This document shows, in pieces, positions 50,903 through 63,500 of a stretch of DNA of 64,000 nucleotides. Position 1 is the stretch's first letter. Each line of letters begins with the position of its first letter. Origin of the DNA: Pseudomicrostroma phylloplanum (lineage: Eukaryota > Basidiomycota > Exobasidiomycetes > Microstromatales); NCBI GenBank assembly GCA_039545275.1, contig BCHS01000004.1, positions 62,001-126,000 on the forward strand, read 5' to 3'. The position numbers were made by a program, and so were the translations under genes. The notes beneath the pieces were generated by a model, which searched no databases, was not told the DNA's origin, and saw nothing but the letters and a program-made list of their open reading frames with translations.

Positions 50903-51481
50903 ATGGCATCCGTGAGTGACTCCTTCCTCCCCTATCAATCCACCACTCGCGCCCAGCTGACCTCGTCTCCTCCCTTTTGATCAGCAGAAATCCACTTCCA
51001 GCAGCAACGACTCCGAGCAAATCACCCTCGTTTCCGAAGAGGGCGACTCGTTCAAAATCTCACGCGCCGCCGCCCTGCGATCGGGGACCATAAAGTCGAC
51101 ACTGCAGGGGACGTTCGTCGAGAGTGAGACTAATACGGTCAATTTGCAGATTCGGTGAGTGGACCGTGAGCGAGCCAACGAATGAGCGAGAGGGAGGGAA
51201 GACGGCAGAGGGGACGGAGGATCCTCGTAGGAAGGAAGGATCCGTGCTGAGGGTGGCAACCAACTCATTCACTTCCCCTCCCTCTCCTTCCTTCTCTCTC
51301 CCCTCTCTTCTTCGTCACTCTCCTCAGCTCTCCCGTCCTAGAGAAGGTCGTCGAATACCTGGAATGGGCGCACAAGTACTCCGGCGCATCAGAAGGGACT
51401 CGCGTGCCTGACTTCGAGAAGCAGATCCCCCCCGAGCTGGCGCTGGAGTTGTTGATGACGGCGGATTTCTTGGATGTCTAG
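50903..51481 (+). CDS. ELC1: Elongin C
   Basis: Three exons, 50903-50911, 50985-51154 and 51328-51481, encode 110 residues. The sequence ITLVSEEGDSFKISRAAALR, then SGTIKSTLQGTFVES, NTVNLQIRSPVLEKVVEYLE, WAHKYSG and IPPELALELLMTADFLDV aligns end to end with the BTB/POZ fold of Elongin C/Skp1 proteins; the last string is diagnostic for Elongin C. It works with Elongin A or other BC-box proteins in Cullin ubiquitin ligases and transcription-linked degradation of RNA polymerase II. Exon 1 encodes only Met-Ala-Ser. The acceptor before exon 2 is a tandem CAGCAG, so a Gln at position 4 may be included or skipped. The start is divergent from the sororin-like gene. Confidence 0.93.
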
Positions 51482-51729
51482 ATGGCAGGAGAGGAGAGAG
51501 GGGTGGGAAAGGGACAGGACGAGAGAGGAGTGGAGATGAGGGGTAATTGTATATAGCTAGGCGTCAAGATAGAGAGATAGGTACTCATGAAGTGTATGCA
51601 TACAGACAGATAGACAAAGTGCATAGGCGCTGCTTTTCGGCTAGGCTACGAATTCGCTCGCCGGGTCGCAATGGCATTGACAGCTCAATTGAACAAAGCC
51701 TGCCCCTGTAGCTCCTCACCCTTGCGCAC

Positions 51730-54700
51730 TTACTCATCCTTGCCGATGATCTCCACCTCCCAGTCACCCCTCACCAACGCCCTCGGGTCCTTGATCACAA
51801 GCCTACTAGCCTTGAGCGGTGTCGCTCCTGCCTTTGCCTTCTTACGCCCCGTCCCTGCCCCGGCCCCAGTTCCAGCTGCCTCTCCAGCAGTCCAAGTCGT
51901 AGCCAAAACATCCTCCCCACTGCTACTAGCACTGCTCACACTGTCACCGGTACTGCTGCTCAGGAGTACATCGCCTTTTACGCGCACCTCGTACCCTCCC
52001 CTGCGCTCCTCGAGGCCGAGGACGATGATCTTTTCTACGCGCACATCGCGGATCGCCTCGGCGAACTCGTTGCTTGGGTCGTAGGCCGGGCTGAAGCCCA
52101 CGGCCGTCGAAGATGAAGACGGAGACGAAGCCGAAGATGAGGACGAAGAAGCGGTACCTTCATCGACGCGCAGCTTAGTTTCGTCTCGCGACTTGATGAC
52201 GTGACGCTTCCCTCCACGCTTCGTCTCGAATGTGAAGCGTCGCCAGATGAAGGCTCCCTCCTTGTAATGGTAAGTCTGTCCATCGTCGAGGTAGAGGGTG
52301 CCGCTGGCCCTGATGCCCTCGGGCGAGTCCGCCTCGTCGTCCAGGGCGATGATGAGGGTGACGGGGTCGCGCCAGCCCAGCTCGGCTGCTCGCCTTACGC
52401 GCTCCCTCAGAGGGATGATCGACCCACCACGTTGAAGGACTGGCGCTTGACCCCCAAGAGGAGCCTCGACTCGCACCTTGTTGTCCTTGCTGGCCGATTG
52501 CGATCCTCTGTGCATTTCGCCAGTGAAGAAATTGTAGTAGGGTCGACTGGCGTCCGAGAGGTAGATGTTGACGTGGTCTGCACCCTCCTTGACGGCCGGC
52601 TTGACCAGCAGACCAGAGTCACCGATGTAGTACTGGTCATCAATGTCGAAGCCCGCCTGGTCTTTGGGGAACATGAGGAATTGAGGACGCAGCACCGGCA
52701 GGCCATTGCCTTCGTCGGACGCTTCGCGGAAAGCAGTAGTCCAGATGGGGAGCATCTTGTACCTCCATCGAATCAGCTCTCGTACCCAGCTCTTGTATGG
52801 CTCCTCAAGCAGGAACGGCTCCCGACGCTTCGTGTCGATGTGTGCGTGAGCTCGGAAAAAGGGCTCGAAGATTCCCGCTTGGTACCATCGCGTGAGCATC
52901 TCCGGCGAAGGATCGCCAAAGAAGCCGCCGATGTCGGCTCCGCAGAAGCTCATCCCGGCAATGTTGTTGGCGAGAATCATGGGAACGCTGACCGCGAGAT
53001 GTTCCCATGTGCCGAGGTTGTCGCCTGTCCAGATGGCTCCGAAGCGTTGCGTACCCACCCACCAGGCTCGACTCAACACAAATGGCCTTCTTTCCAGCTT
53101 TAGGCCGCTGCCTTCTCGTGCCTTTAGCGCTTCATGCGTAGCTGCGTGGAAGAGTACACCATTGATGTTGTGCAGGTCTCGGTGCTCCCAGCCTCCGTGG
53201 TGCTTGACATCCTTGGGAGAGGTGATCTCGGGACCATTGAAGATGGCAGGCTCATTCATGTCGTTCCAGACGTGCACATTACGCGCATTGGCCTTGATGG
53301 GGCCCTTGCCCTTGGAGTCTAGCGTGTATTGCTTCTTCCACCAGGTAGTGGCCAGAGGATTGAACATATCAAGCCAGCTAGCGCTACCGCTCCAACACCA
53401 GCCTTCATACTCGCCAGTCCCACTGGGCGACTTGACGAGCAGCTCATCTGACTGCGCTTCAGAGTAGAGCCAGTAGGAGTCTGTGCGCTTCAAGTGAGGA
53501 TCCATGATGATGACCAGCTTCCTGCCCCGATCGTCAAGTCCCTCAACCATCTTTTCTGGGTTGGCAAAGTTCAGCTCTTCCCAAACTCCGTACATGTGGT
53601 CCTTTGAGTATTCGATGTCGAGCCACATGACGTCCATCGGGATGTCCTCCTCGTCGAAGCGAGACTGGACATTGAGTACATCCGAGTCGCTCATGTAGTT
53701 CCAGCGGCACTGGTGGTATCCGAGCGCGAAAGTCTGAGGCGCAGTGGATCTTCCGACCAGCTCGGTGAACTTTTGGATATTCTTCGCAGGCGTATCCTCG
53801 AGCATGATCAGCAGATCGAGAATACCCGACTCGGCAATCCAATGAGTGTGGCTACCAGTCTTGGTTCGGTCGATGTCGATCCATGTTTCTGCAGCACTGA
53901 GGAAGAAGGCCGACACAGAGCCAGTAGCTGATTGTGCATGAATGATCGGTACGCTTCCATACAGAGACATTGGAGAGTCTGCATCGTACTCGAACACGTC
54001 TGTGTTCATCAGACGGTAAGGATCGGTGAAGTCGCCCTCCTTCTCCCCCTTTGTGTTCCGGAGATTGAGGGGCGAAGCATGCTCTGGGATACCGAAGAGG
54101 AATTGTTTGCCAGGGAAGGAGATGTCCAAGGACAGCGCCTCAGGTCCCTTTGGCTTCGAGTCCGGCTTCGAGTCCCAGTTCTCTTCCCACTCGCCGCTGT
54201 CGTGCTCCTCAAAGCCCGCCCACGCTTTCGCTTGCGAGGCAGAAGCTCCTCTTTTCTGAAACACAAGGGCAGGCTGCTCATCTGAAGTAGCCTTGTCCTT
54301 GTCGTCTTCGTTCTCTTCTGACTTGATCGGCTTGGGTCGGAAGTGCTCCATGTGCAGCAGGCCTCGCTCATTGAGGATGACCTGGGGCTCGCCAGCGCGG
54401 TAGAATGTAGCCTTGAATGGTTCGTGCTCGATCTTGACCGAGTGAGAGCCTTGAGCGCCGAATCTGAAGGGTGTAGAGGAGTAGAGCAAGAGAAACAGTC
54501 GTTACTTGATGTACACCTCGCAGCCTTGCTCCAATCTCATGGACTCACGTAGCCACAGTCTCTCCTTCTTTGTGCTGCACGTCCACCTCTCCCTCACCCG
54601 CAATCACCGGCTCTCTCTCGTACGCCCACTTTCCCGCCTCATCATACCTCTTCCACCCTCCGTACCTCTCTCCCACCTGATCCATCCTAACCCTCGCAGT

Positions 54701-55030
54701 CCCATCTCGATGAAAGGTGAAGCTGACCTCAAACTGCACGTCAGGGTAGAGGGCGCTCCTGATCGGGGAGGTCAGCGTGGCTGTACTGGCATCGTACGTC
54801 GGAAGCGAAGAGGAGGAGGAAGGGAGAGAGTAGGGAGAAGAGAAGTTCTTAAAGCTCGAGGTGTAACTGGAGAGACGACGAAGTCGGCGGCAGAAGGACG
54901 AGTCGGCGCATTTCTTGAAGTCATTGTAGCGCACCGCTTGGGCAGGCGAGGTGAAGAGGAGCGACGTGGTGAGGAGGAGAAGAGAGACTGCGAGGAGCAG
55001 CCGCCGCAGCAGCGCTGAGGATACGATCAT
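51730..55030 (-). CDS. ER alpha-glucosidase II catalytic subunit (GH31)
   Basis: Two exons, 55030-54549 and 54463-51730, over an 85 bp intron, give 1071 residues. A signal peptide spans about residues 1-30 (LLLAVSLLLLTTSLLFTSPA, cleaved after QA), followed by VRYNDFKKCADSSFCRRLR, the mature N-terminus typical of glucosidase II alpha. The GH31 core contains ALGYHQCRWNYMSDSDV, MDVMWLDIEYSKDHMY, the nucleophile motif WNDMNEPAIF (Asp562), GAIWTGDN with the likely acid/base Asp, MSFCGADIGGFFG and FEPFFRAHAHIDTKRREPFL. It removes the two inner alpha-1,3-linked glucoses from N-glycans in the ER, controlling the calnexin cycle. It lacks an ER-retention signal, as expected, because the beta subunit supplies one; that gene is not in the window. 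Ser-rich insertions near the C-terminus (51870-52150) make it longer than usual. Confidence 0.93.
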
Positions 55031-55343
55031 GATGATGGGGGGCGCAATGACTGAGACTCTTCTCGCCTGTACGATGAGCTGCTGATGTGAGTACTGGGAT
55101 CCTCGCGAAGAAGTGCAAGGCGGTGGAAGCCCATCCTTCTCGCCCACGTCTTGGCTTGACCGCGTTTCTGCACAGACCCTCTCGCGGCTGCCAGCTCAGT
55201 TTTTGGCCACCCGACGTCACACAGACAGACGCAGAGACATGATGGCGAGCAGCAGTATTCTGCATTTGACACAGACAAAGGATGGTGTACAGATGGTGAT
55301 CATGGCAGCTGCTTGCGTATCCGATTATTCTCCTCTCTCCTCC
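55031..55343. other. intergenic region upstream of glucosidase II
   Basis: 313 bp between the paladin-like stop and the glucosidase II start, with both genes on the minus strand. It should include the glucosidase promoter/leader and the upstream gene's 3' end. Nothing else is seen. Confidence 0.5.
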
Positions 55344-58300
55344 TCAGCTGCTCTGGTTCTTGATGATGCTTTCCACTTCTCTCCTCGGCTTCAGCCACGT
55401 CAGGAACGAAGGGAACTGCGAGCTGGACCCTCCACCCCAGATCCTCTCTCGCACACTCATGTTACCAGCCGTAGTCCCCACGCTCTCGTCTCCATCTCCC
55501 ACATCCTCACCGTCCCCTCCATCCTCCTCCTCTTCCAATTGCGCCCGCTTCTTCTCAATGAGATAGTTGCAAAAGGCGATGAGGTGCGCGTAGCGCTGCA
55601 GGTAGTTGGTCCACACCGTGGTGAGGTGCCTGCGCTTCGTGCTTCCCGGCTCGGCATTCTCCGCCCTCATCTTCGAATCGTAGATGGCCTTGCGCAAATT
55701 CTGTACCGCCTCCATTCGATCGATGGCAGAGTCCACCAATCGCTTGGCGAGCTTGCCGTGCGATAGAACTCCTACGAGCTGCAGGATGGAGCGATACTCT
55801 CCTTGCAGCCATAGCTCGTCTTCTCTGTTGTCCAAGAAGTCCTTAGCCCCATCCATCCGAGGGCCACCGCTGATGCTGGCGGCCAGGTCTTCGTCGTTGT
55901 TGGACAGGGCGATGCTAGCTCCCATGTCTGCGTTCAACAGCTCTTCTCCGTAATGGTGGACCGTACTGATCAAGCTGGCAATGACCATGCCTGTAGTTGT
56001 TCTGCCTCGACCCATTTGACAATTGAAAGCAGTGATCGAGTGTCCTCCTTGGCCGCCATTGTCGTCCTTTAGCGCCTTGAGGACACGCTGCTCAATCTCA
56101 CTGAAGACGGCAGGCACCGGAGCCTGTTCGTCAGTCACCGCCACACGCGCATAATCTACGCGGTAGCCCTCGCGCTGCACCAGCTCGTACACCTCTCGAG
56201 GAGTGAGGACATCCCCAGGCTTGATCGACTCCCAAACGGGGATGATGTCGAATTTGCCAGGCTCGATTTCGACTTCGTCATGCAGCAGGATACGGCCGTC
56301 TCGCGATGCCGCTTCTTGGAGGACATCATTCTTGAGGGCGATCTCCTGTCTCTCTACAGTGTCTGTGGTGATGCCCGTAGCCTCCAGGTTCGTCAACGGC
56401 TGATCGGCCAGACGGAGAACATGAGGTCGGCCACGTACGTAGCATACTGGCTCTTCGCGCAACGAAGTCCAGTACACAGACGTCTTGTTCGTCGAGTCGC
56501 CACTGTCAAGGCAGCCCATCTTGCCCAGACCGCGACGCAAACCATCAATTGAAGGCATACCCGAGCCGTAGGTCGTCTGATCAGAAGCCGTAGCTTCTCC
56601 CTCTGCAGTCGAAGGAGCAATGAGGAGCGGTACAGACCGAAGATTGGGAATACCTTCAATCTGCGACAAGCTGACCTTGGCGATACCACTGAAGAAGTCT
56701 GATTTGAGCATAGTGTAGGCCGTGAGGATAGAGCCATGTCGATTGGCGACGACTTCATTGACCTCGTCGTCCAATGCCATACCATCCGCAGCCTCGATTC
56801 GCTGCAACGGAGTGATCAACGCCATGCTGACCTTGTCGAACTCCTTGCTGATCGTGCTCAGCACCGGTTGGCGACGTACGAACGACTCGAAAGTCGGCAT
56901 ATCGTCGATGGTATCAGGCGTGGTAGCATTGAGGTACGCCTGAAAGACAATGAGAGAGTAGTATCTCTTCAGTGCTTGGCATCCTGCTGAAATCTTGGCC
57001 TTTCGTTGAGGACTTTCGGGGTCCTCAATCTCCTCCGCGGCTAATCGAGACTCCTCGATTGAGTCCCTGAGATTGATTATGGAGCCCGCCCGGTCCACAG
57101 CATCATCCACGATCTCCTTGACTTGCAGACCGTAAGGTGTCACTCGGAGCAGACTGTTGATGAGATGGTAGCTCAAGCGAGGTCTACTCTGTGAAGTCTC
57201 CTCGACCTGCTCATCATCGCCGTCAAGCTCGGCCAGGCGCGAGGTCTGAGACTCCGACGGGCCACTGCTGTGCTTGTGCAGCCACTGCGAGATGAGAAGT
57301 ACAATGACCGATGCCAGCGTACTTCTTCCTCGTCCGAGCTGACAGTTGATGACAATTGAGCTTAGATTACCTTGAGCTCTTAGTACCGTCTCCAGGATCG
57401 ATCCAACGTCTTCAAGATCAGCCGACTTCTCTGCTGTTAAGGGGATGCGGCGGAACATGAGCTCTGCAGAGCCAGCATTGCCATGCTCCGCGTCATGCGA
57501 TCCGCCTTCACCTAGCGGGATCGTGCCACTCTCGATCTCGCCTGCCACAGTCGCCATAACGTCTTGCAATGTCTGCACGTCATCAGCCTGAACTTCAGCC
57601 CAGACGGGGTATACCGTGCCGTTCTCATCTTCCGAATGCAGCAGCAGTCGACCATCGTTCTGCTCCAGCTCATTGATGACATCCTGCTTCAGGCGAGCTT
57701 CCACCATCTGAAGTCTTGTCCACGAGATACCTCCGTAGGCTTTGATGTTTCTCAACGATAGAGTCGAGTCTCGCAACACGTATGGCTTGCCGGAGACGAA
57801 GAGGATGGGCTCTTCTCGAAGATTGATCCAGCCAACCTTTCTGACCTCCTTATCCGCATCTGGCTGCTCGGAGTGCCCTAGCTGTTCACCAATGGACCTC
57901 AACACATTGCGGATACCGTTGACCGAAGGCTGACCTGTAGCCCAGATCGATGTCTTTGGTACCCTCCGTAGGTTGATGGCGCCGGGGACATCCATTACCC
58001 CATATTGGGGTTGCTGAGCTCTCTGCGCTTGCCAAATGTCTTCCTTGAGCAGCGTCCCCGGCCGAAGCACAATCCCCGCTCGTGTGCTGACATGGTGCTG
58101 GGCAAACTCATCTCCAGCAGTCATCTGGTCTTTGCCGTTCGTGAGCCCGATGGCCGAACGTGACGAGTGTGACGGAGCTGAAGTCAGCTGACTGAGATCG
58201 TGCACAGGATCGAACAGGTACAGCTGTCGTCCCTTGCTGCGTATCCGCTTGACAGTGTTCCACACCTCGGACCTCTTCTTGAGCCAGTTTGCAAAGCTGT

Positions 58301-60362
58301 GCTCGAAGATGGCGCTTTGAGAGCCAGAGACGTAAGACGCAAAAGCACAGAGGAAAAAGTATTTCTCGAGGGCTCGCACCGCTTTGTCCAGTTGGAGGGC
58401 TGCAACTCTAGATCGAGCATTGTTGGAGTCCGCTCCTGCCAAAGCGTAACTTGCACGGTTGAGCAGGATCTCTTCTCTTAGGTTGGTGAGATGAGCAGCT
58501 GAGTCGATCGCAACATCGACGACGACCTTGTCGTCGAGCCCTTCATCGAGAATGCCACAGAGCGCGCGTACGATGTTGAGGTCACCGACCAACGCCCGCC
58601 TCAGAGGATCCAGTAGACCGGGGCTGCCCAGAAGCAAGTCGACTGGCGCAGCAGAGCCGGCAGTGCCAAGAAGCTTGACAAGTCGCAAGAGAGCCTGCGC
58701 TTGTACTTGCTTCTCGTAGGTAGCCCGCAAACGCTTTGCCATCGAGGCGTTCGCTTTGTTGTCGACGCTGCGACGCACCGCATCAGGTCTTGGGGAAGCT
58801 GTCATCTCGGCCAAGGAAGCCCCGCCGCCTTCGGTAAGGTCAAAGGGGTCAGGCTTGCCCAGCAGAATGAGCTGTCGTCGGCGCACGATTTGCGCTGCCA
58901 CCATGGCAAATGTTGTGCGAGTGAAGCCTGCTCCACAGTTTGATACTACGCAGGTGCGCAGCGGGTCCAGATTGCGAAGAATACGAGTATATGCGTCGAG
59001 GTAGTTGTGCTCGATAGGTTGGTCTTGTCCAATGGGTACTCTGTGATAGTCTACTCGCCAGCCTTGTGATCTGAGGTCATCGAATACCTCCTTTATGGTC
59101 TTGACACTCTCTTCATCTACACCGATCCAGGTGGGTTTGAGTGTCGGTCCTTCATTCTCCCCATACCCGCTTTGCTCCTCGTGACACATGATGAGACCTC
59201 CGAATCTGCTTGCCTCTCTGATCACGTCCGCCTTCAGCCGAGTCTCGATGGCCTGCAAGTTCTCAGCTCTAGAGGATAGCGAGAAAGAGCTCGCGGGATT
59301 GTTATGCTCACGCAAGACAAACGGGCGCGCGCCGATGTACAGGACCGGCTCGTCCCTAGTACAGAACCACACGGCTTGCCTTGGCTCCTGCTGAGGTGCA
59401 TGATATCCTTGAGGCCCAAGGTTGGGCGAGCGAGCAGGAGGAGTAGAATTCGAAGACCTGGGTCCGCCAAAAGCATCGCTCTCGTAGCTTTGTGGCGCTC
59501 CAGGGCTCAGAGTGCCAGAGACATGTCTGCTGCCTGACTTTTGCGGCTTCAAGGGAGGGGAGATGAACGAAGGCCGAGGCGAAGAGGAAGCTAGGGGTGC
59601 TTCTGAATGAGAGGCAGAGCGCGTCCATTGTCTCGATGCTGTTCCGTTGCTTGGTGTGAACATTGGGGTTAGGGGCGTGACTTCCAACACGGTCAAGATA
59701 GTCTTGATCCCGGTAATGGTAGGTTGAGCCACGCCATAGACTTCTGTAGGGGTGTCCGCTTTGCGGAAGCATGGGGCGCCTTGAAGCGAGAGGTCAAGGC
59801 TCGCGGGTTGTACTGGGGGAGTTTCATCCATTCACATGGTTAGCTGGTCCGATCACTGGCTCATCCTCCTACCGACACCCACCTACTCACCTCTGGTGCC
59901 TTGAAATTGGTCCGTCTTGAGCACGAGGCCTCTGGTAAGGACGCTACCTTGCCTACCCCGTACCACAGTCGTCTCCCTCGCCTTTGCTGACCATAGCGTG
60001 GTGTATGAGCTCAGCTTTGCCTTTACATCCTTCAGGGCTGCCAGGTCGTCCTGGACTTGGGACTGTCCATCCGCACCTCCGAAGCGCACGTGGGGAGCCT
60101 GAGAGGGAGGGGAGGGAGCCGGGGGGAGCTGAACGTCGTGAGGCGGCTCTTGCAGCGCGGCATGTATTGACGCCCTCTGGGGGTCGTCCGATGCCATCAC
60201 TTGAGCAGATGACAAGGGACTTGACAGGATGGTATGGTTCAGGAAGAAGGAATGGATCGCCTTGTTATCGCTTCCTTGAAAGTGTTGATCTCTTCCGGCG
60301 CTGCTGCTTTCCGCCTCTGGTTGCTTCCGCGGCGTGCCGCTTCCGCTTCCGCCTCGGCTCAT
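55344..60362 (-). CDS. paladin-like protein with three phytase/PTP-like domains
   Basis: Two exons, 60362-59891 and 59812-55344 (78 bp intron with a CTAAC branch), give 1646 residues. Three tandem units repeat the same plan: GAPCFRK/NLRRVPKT/NLRSVPLL, then VYGVAQPTITGIKTIL/IWATGQPSVNGIRNVL/YGSGMPSIDGLRRGL, then REEPVLYIGARPFVLR/REEPILFVSGKPYVLR/REEPVCYVRGRPHVLR, and a CX5R loop. The loops are CGAGFTR (Cys450), CQLGRGR (Cys981) and CQMGRGR (Cys1422). This matches paladin (PALD1) and the inositol hexakisphosphate phosphatase-like (PTPlike_phytase) family; animal paladin acts on phosphoinositides, so a lipid or inositol phosphate substrate is plausible here but not shown. The first loop lacks the GxGR pattern and may be weak. 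The N-terminal 150 residues are mostly disordered and the C-terminus carries an acidic linker (EEEEDGGDGEDVGDGDE). Divergent from the chromodomain gene. Confidence 0.87.
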
Positions 60363-60565
60363 CTACGCGAGAATCGAAGCACCGCGAGGGGGTGAGCCGC
60401 CTAAACCATCTTACCCTGACGATGCGGGGATGATCGGTAGCTCGTCGGGTCTACTCTTTCCTCATCATCCTCTCCGTGACAAGCTGGAACGACTGCCTGC
60501 GCTTGGCCAGAGTCCCATAGCCTCTCCTTGCTCGCTTGAGCTTCGCAGTCTGGGGGCTTCGCGTC

Positions 60566-63500
60566 ATGCCTCTGAAGAAGGGGAAGCCCCCCAAAGGCAA
60601 AGGCAGACGCAAGGGCTCAAAACCAAAGAAACCTGAGCCAGTCAAGTTCTCCTCTTGTGGCAGGCCCATCAAGAAGCCTCGATGGGAAAGCAGCTCTGAC
60701 GACGAAGGGTATAGCTCCGGATCTGCCATCTCAGGAGGGTCGCTCCATGGCTCTGATTCGGAGACGAGTCTGGGCTCATGGAATACCACTGATCAGGTCA
60801 GTGCATTCGCCCAACCCATATACCAGGCGGGCCAGGAGTTCGAGATCGATGCGGTACTCAGGTGGAGGAGACATCCGAGGAAGGGGTATCTTCAGTACCG
60901 GACGGCTTGGACCAACTTTCCGATTTGTGAGTAGCAGTCGTGGAAGCTGCAGGCAGCGCGACCCTGAGGAGCTGACTGGCGTTATGCTGCGTCTCCTGCA
61001 TCCTCTCACAAGATGATACCACGTGGGAGCCAGAGCAGATGTTCGATGACCGCAAGGTCATCAGTCGCTTCTGGAAGAGACAGGGCGGACGTCCAGATGA
61101 CGTTCCGCCTCCGCCTCCCAGCGACGACGAAGGTCCCGTACTCGACCCGGGAGAGGAGACGGAATCACTCAAGCACAACAAGGGCGACATCGGCCGACAA
61201 GCGCGCAGGAAATTGAGAAGAGAGTACCGAAGGGATAAAGTGCAGCTCAGAAGGCATTGGCAGACAGTCGGTACCAAGGGCGCCGGAGCAGAGTCGGACG
61301 CAGAGAGCTCTAGTGAATTGTCATCCGCCTCCTCTTCAAAGATACCGAGAAGGAAAACGCGCTTGGCCATATCGGACGATGAGGAGGATATCCCTCCGCT
61401 CAAGAAGGCCAATGCTCCGCCGAGAGCTGGGAGCAAAGCGCGGATACCTGCAGCGAGCAGCGACATGGAGGACGATGATGACGCTAATCAAGTCAACAGT
61501 ACACTCTTTGTGACACCGGCCAACAATAAGCAGGCTGCCGGTGTGAATGGCCGTAGCCCCGTTCCTGTGACCCCTCGTACGCAGCCGTCGGCGACTCAAA
61601 GGGGTAAACGGCCTGCTCGATCTTCTTCCACACTCACAAGTGATAGCGACGTGAGCGACAGCGACAGCGACAGCGATGCAATTACAGCGGGTCCCTCCTG
61701 CTTGGCCGAAGCACAACCGGTAAATGCGCCAGCTTCCACCACGACTCTATCCAATCGAAAGCCAACTGGAATGTCCGCAATACCCTTGTCTACCGCCACA
61801 CAGCCCGCACAGAAGCCGCCGTTAGCTGGTACAGCTACGCCCTCCTCCTCAGCGTCAGCAGCAGCAGCAAAGAAAAAAGACAGGCCTCTAGCAGCTGCCT
61901 CGCTGCAACGCGTCAAGAACCAACTCAAGCCAACGCCCGTCCTACTGCAAGAGAAGGCTTCTACTGGCATTCGCGGTCCTCCCACGCCAAACAGACCAAA
62001 AGCAGACAATATCAGCGGCAGTACAGGCGCCACTGAAGCAGCTTCTGCGGCAAAAGCAACTGCAGAACCGCCTGCGACGAAATCACCGGTAGGGGCCCCC
62101 GCGGCGAACCTGAATAGCGCTGCTGTATTGACTGCACCTACGACACAATCTACAAAAGCGCCACCGAGTACCGCGAGTGGAAGCCTTCTAGATCTGATTG
62201 CCGGTCCCGTCAATGCGCGAACGGCAAACCCACAAAGTCCTTCCACTGCACCGGCGAGAGGCTCAGGCGCCCCTGGCGCAACCTCGACGGAAGCAGCCGT
62301 CGCAAAGGGCTCATATCGAGGAGCGCACAAGAACCTCAGCAGGATCGGGCTGCTACCTGACGCCCCACCGCCTATGCTGGCCAAAAGGGGATCGGTTGCT
62401 CTCAGGGGAAGAGGAGGTCACAACGTAGCTCCTGCGAATGCGAGTGGACATGTTGCCCCATCGGCGGCTGCGGTTGCTGCAAAGGGCGGCGCCCTGTCCA
62501 TTGCGACTGCAGGTAAAGATGCAGCACCGGCAGTCAGCGGCGTGGCTGCAGCTGCTCCCAGTATCGCCCAGACAGCGCCGCCGACTGGGGATGACAGTAT
62601 GCGTCCTCAAATCGATACTGTAGCTTCAGCTGCCCCAAGCACTGGTCGGGAAGCTTTGCCGGCCGCGAACGCGCCCGATGCTTATGCTGACGAGGGCCAG
62701 GACTTTGCAGATCTGTCGGTCCCCCCTCAAGCTCCGAACAAGGATTCCGCAGGACACAGAGGAGACGCATCACCTGCCAGGCCAAGCGCTGTCCCCGATA
62801 CCCCCACCAGACCCCGCACAGACTCGCATGTAGAGCGTGGCAGGGCGAGCAAGGTGAGCTTGGAGAAGGCCACTGGGTCCAATGCTGCTCCACTCGGGCA
62901 GTCGGCATCGAGCAAAGCAGGCTGGGAGAAGGGTACCAGCTCCAATGCTGCTCCGCTCGGACAGCCAGAGCCCAGCCACACGTGGCGCAATCGGCCCCCT
63001 CAGTCTACACAGACCCCGCCGTGGCAGCACGATTCGTGGTTGGAGCGACCGAAGTGGTGGGGACAGAGTCGTTACGCGGGCGTGTGGTACTCTGCGCATC
63101 AGCGTAGTCGGAATCGACAATCACGCCGCTCGTCTCCGGCGCAAGGGCCAGCGGACCGGCACTGGGATCCATCACCTCGCGACGCAGCACCCCACGAGCC
63201 TCACAGCCCTCCACCCGCTCAACCGCCTCCGCCGCCTTCCTCGTCCTCTTCCCCTTCTGCTCCTTCTACGCATTCACGTCCGCCTCAGTTGCAGGATCCA
63301 CGCAGGGCGAAGCTCCTCACTACGGGACAAGAGGCAGGCAGTGGCAACTCAAGCCCAAGGTCGCCTGCGCTTCTTGCTGAGCGGAATGGCAGTGGTAGTG
63401 GGAATGCCTCCCCGTATCAACCGGCACCGCCCGGCGCCGGGGACAGCGCTGAGGCAAGTGGGTCTGGAGTTGGATCTGGTCAGCAGCGGAGAGAAGGCGC

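Noticed and set aside
60566..61090. Chromodomain as part of a chromoviral retrotransposon
   Set aside because: No reverse transcriptase, RNase H, integrase or long terminal repeats are present nearby; the intron inside the domain also argues for a host gene.
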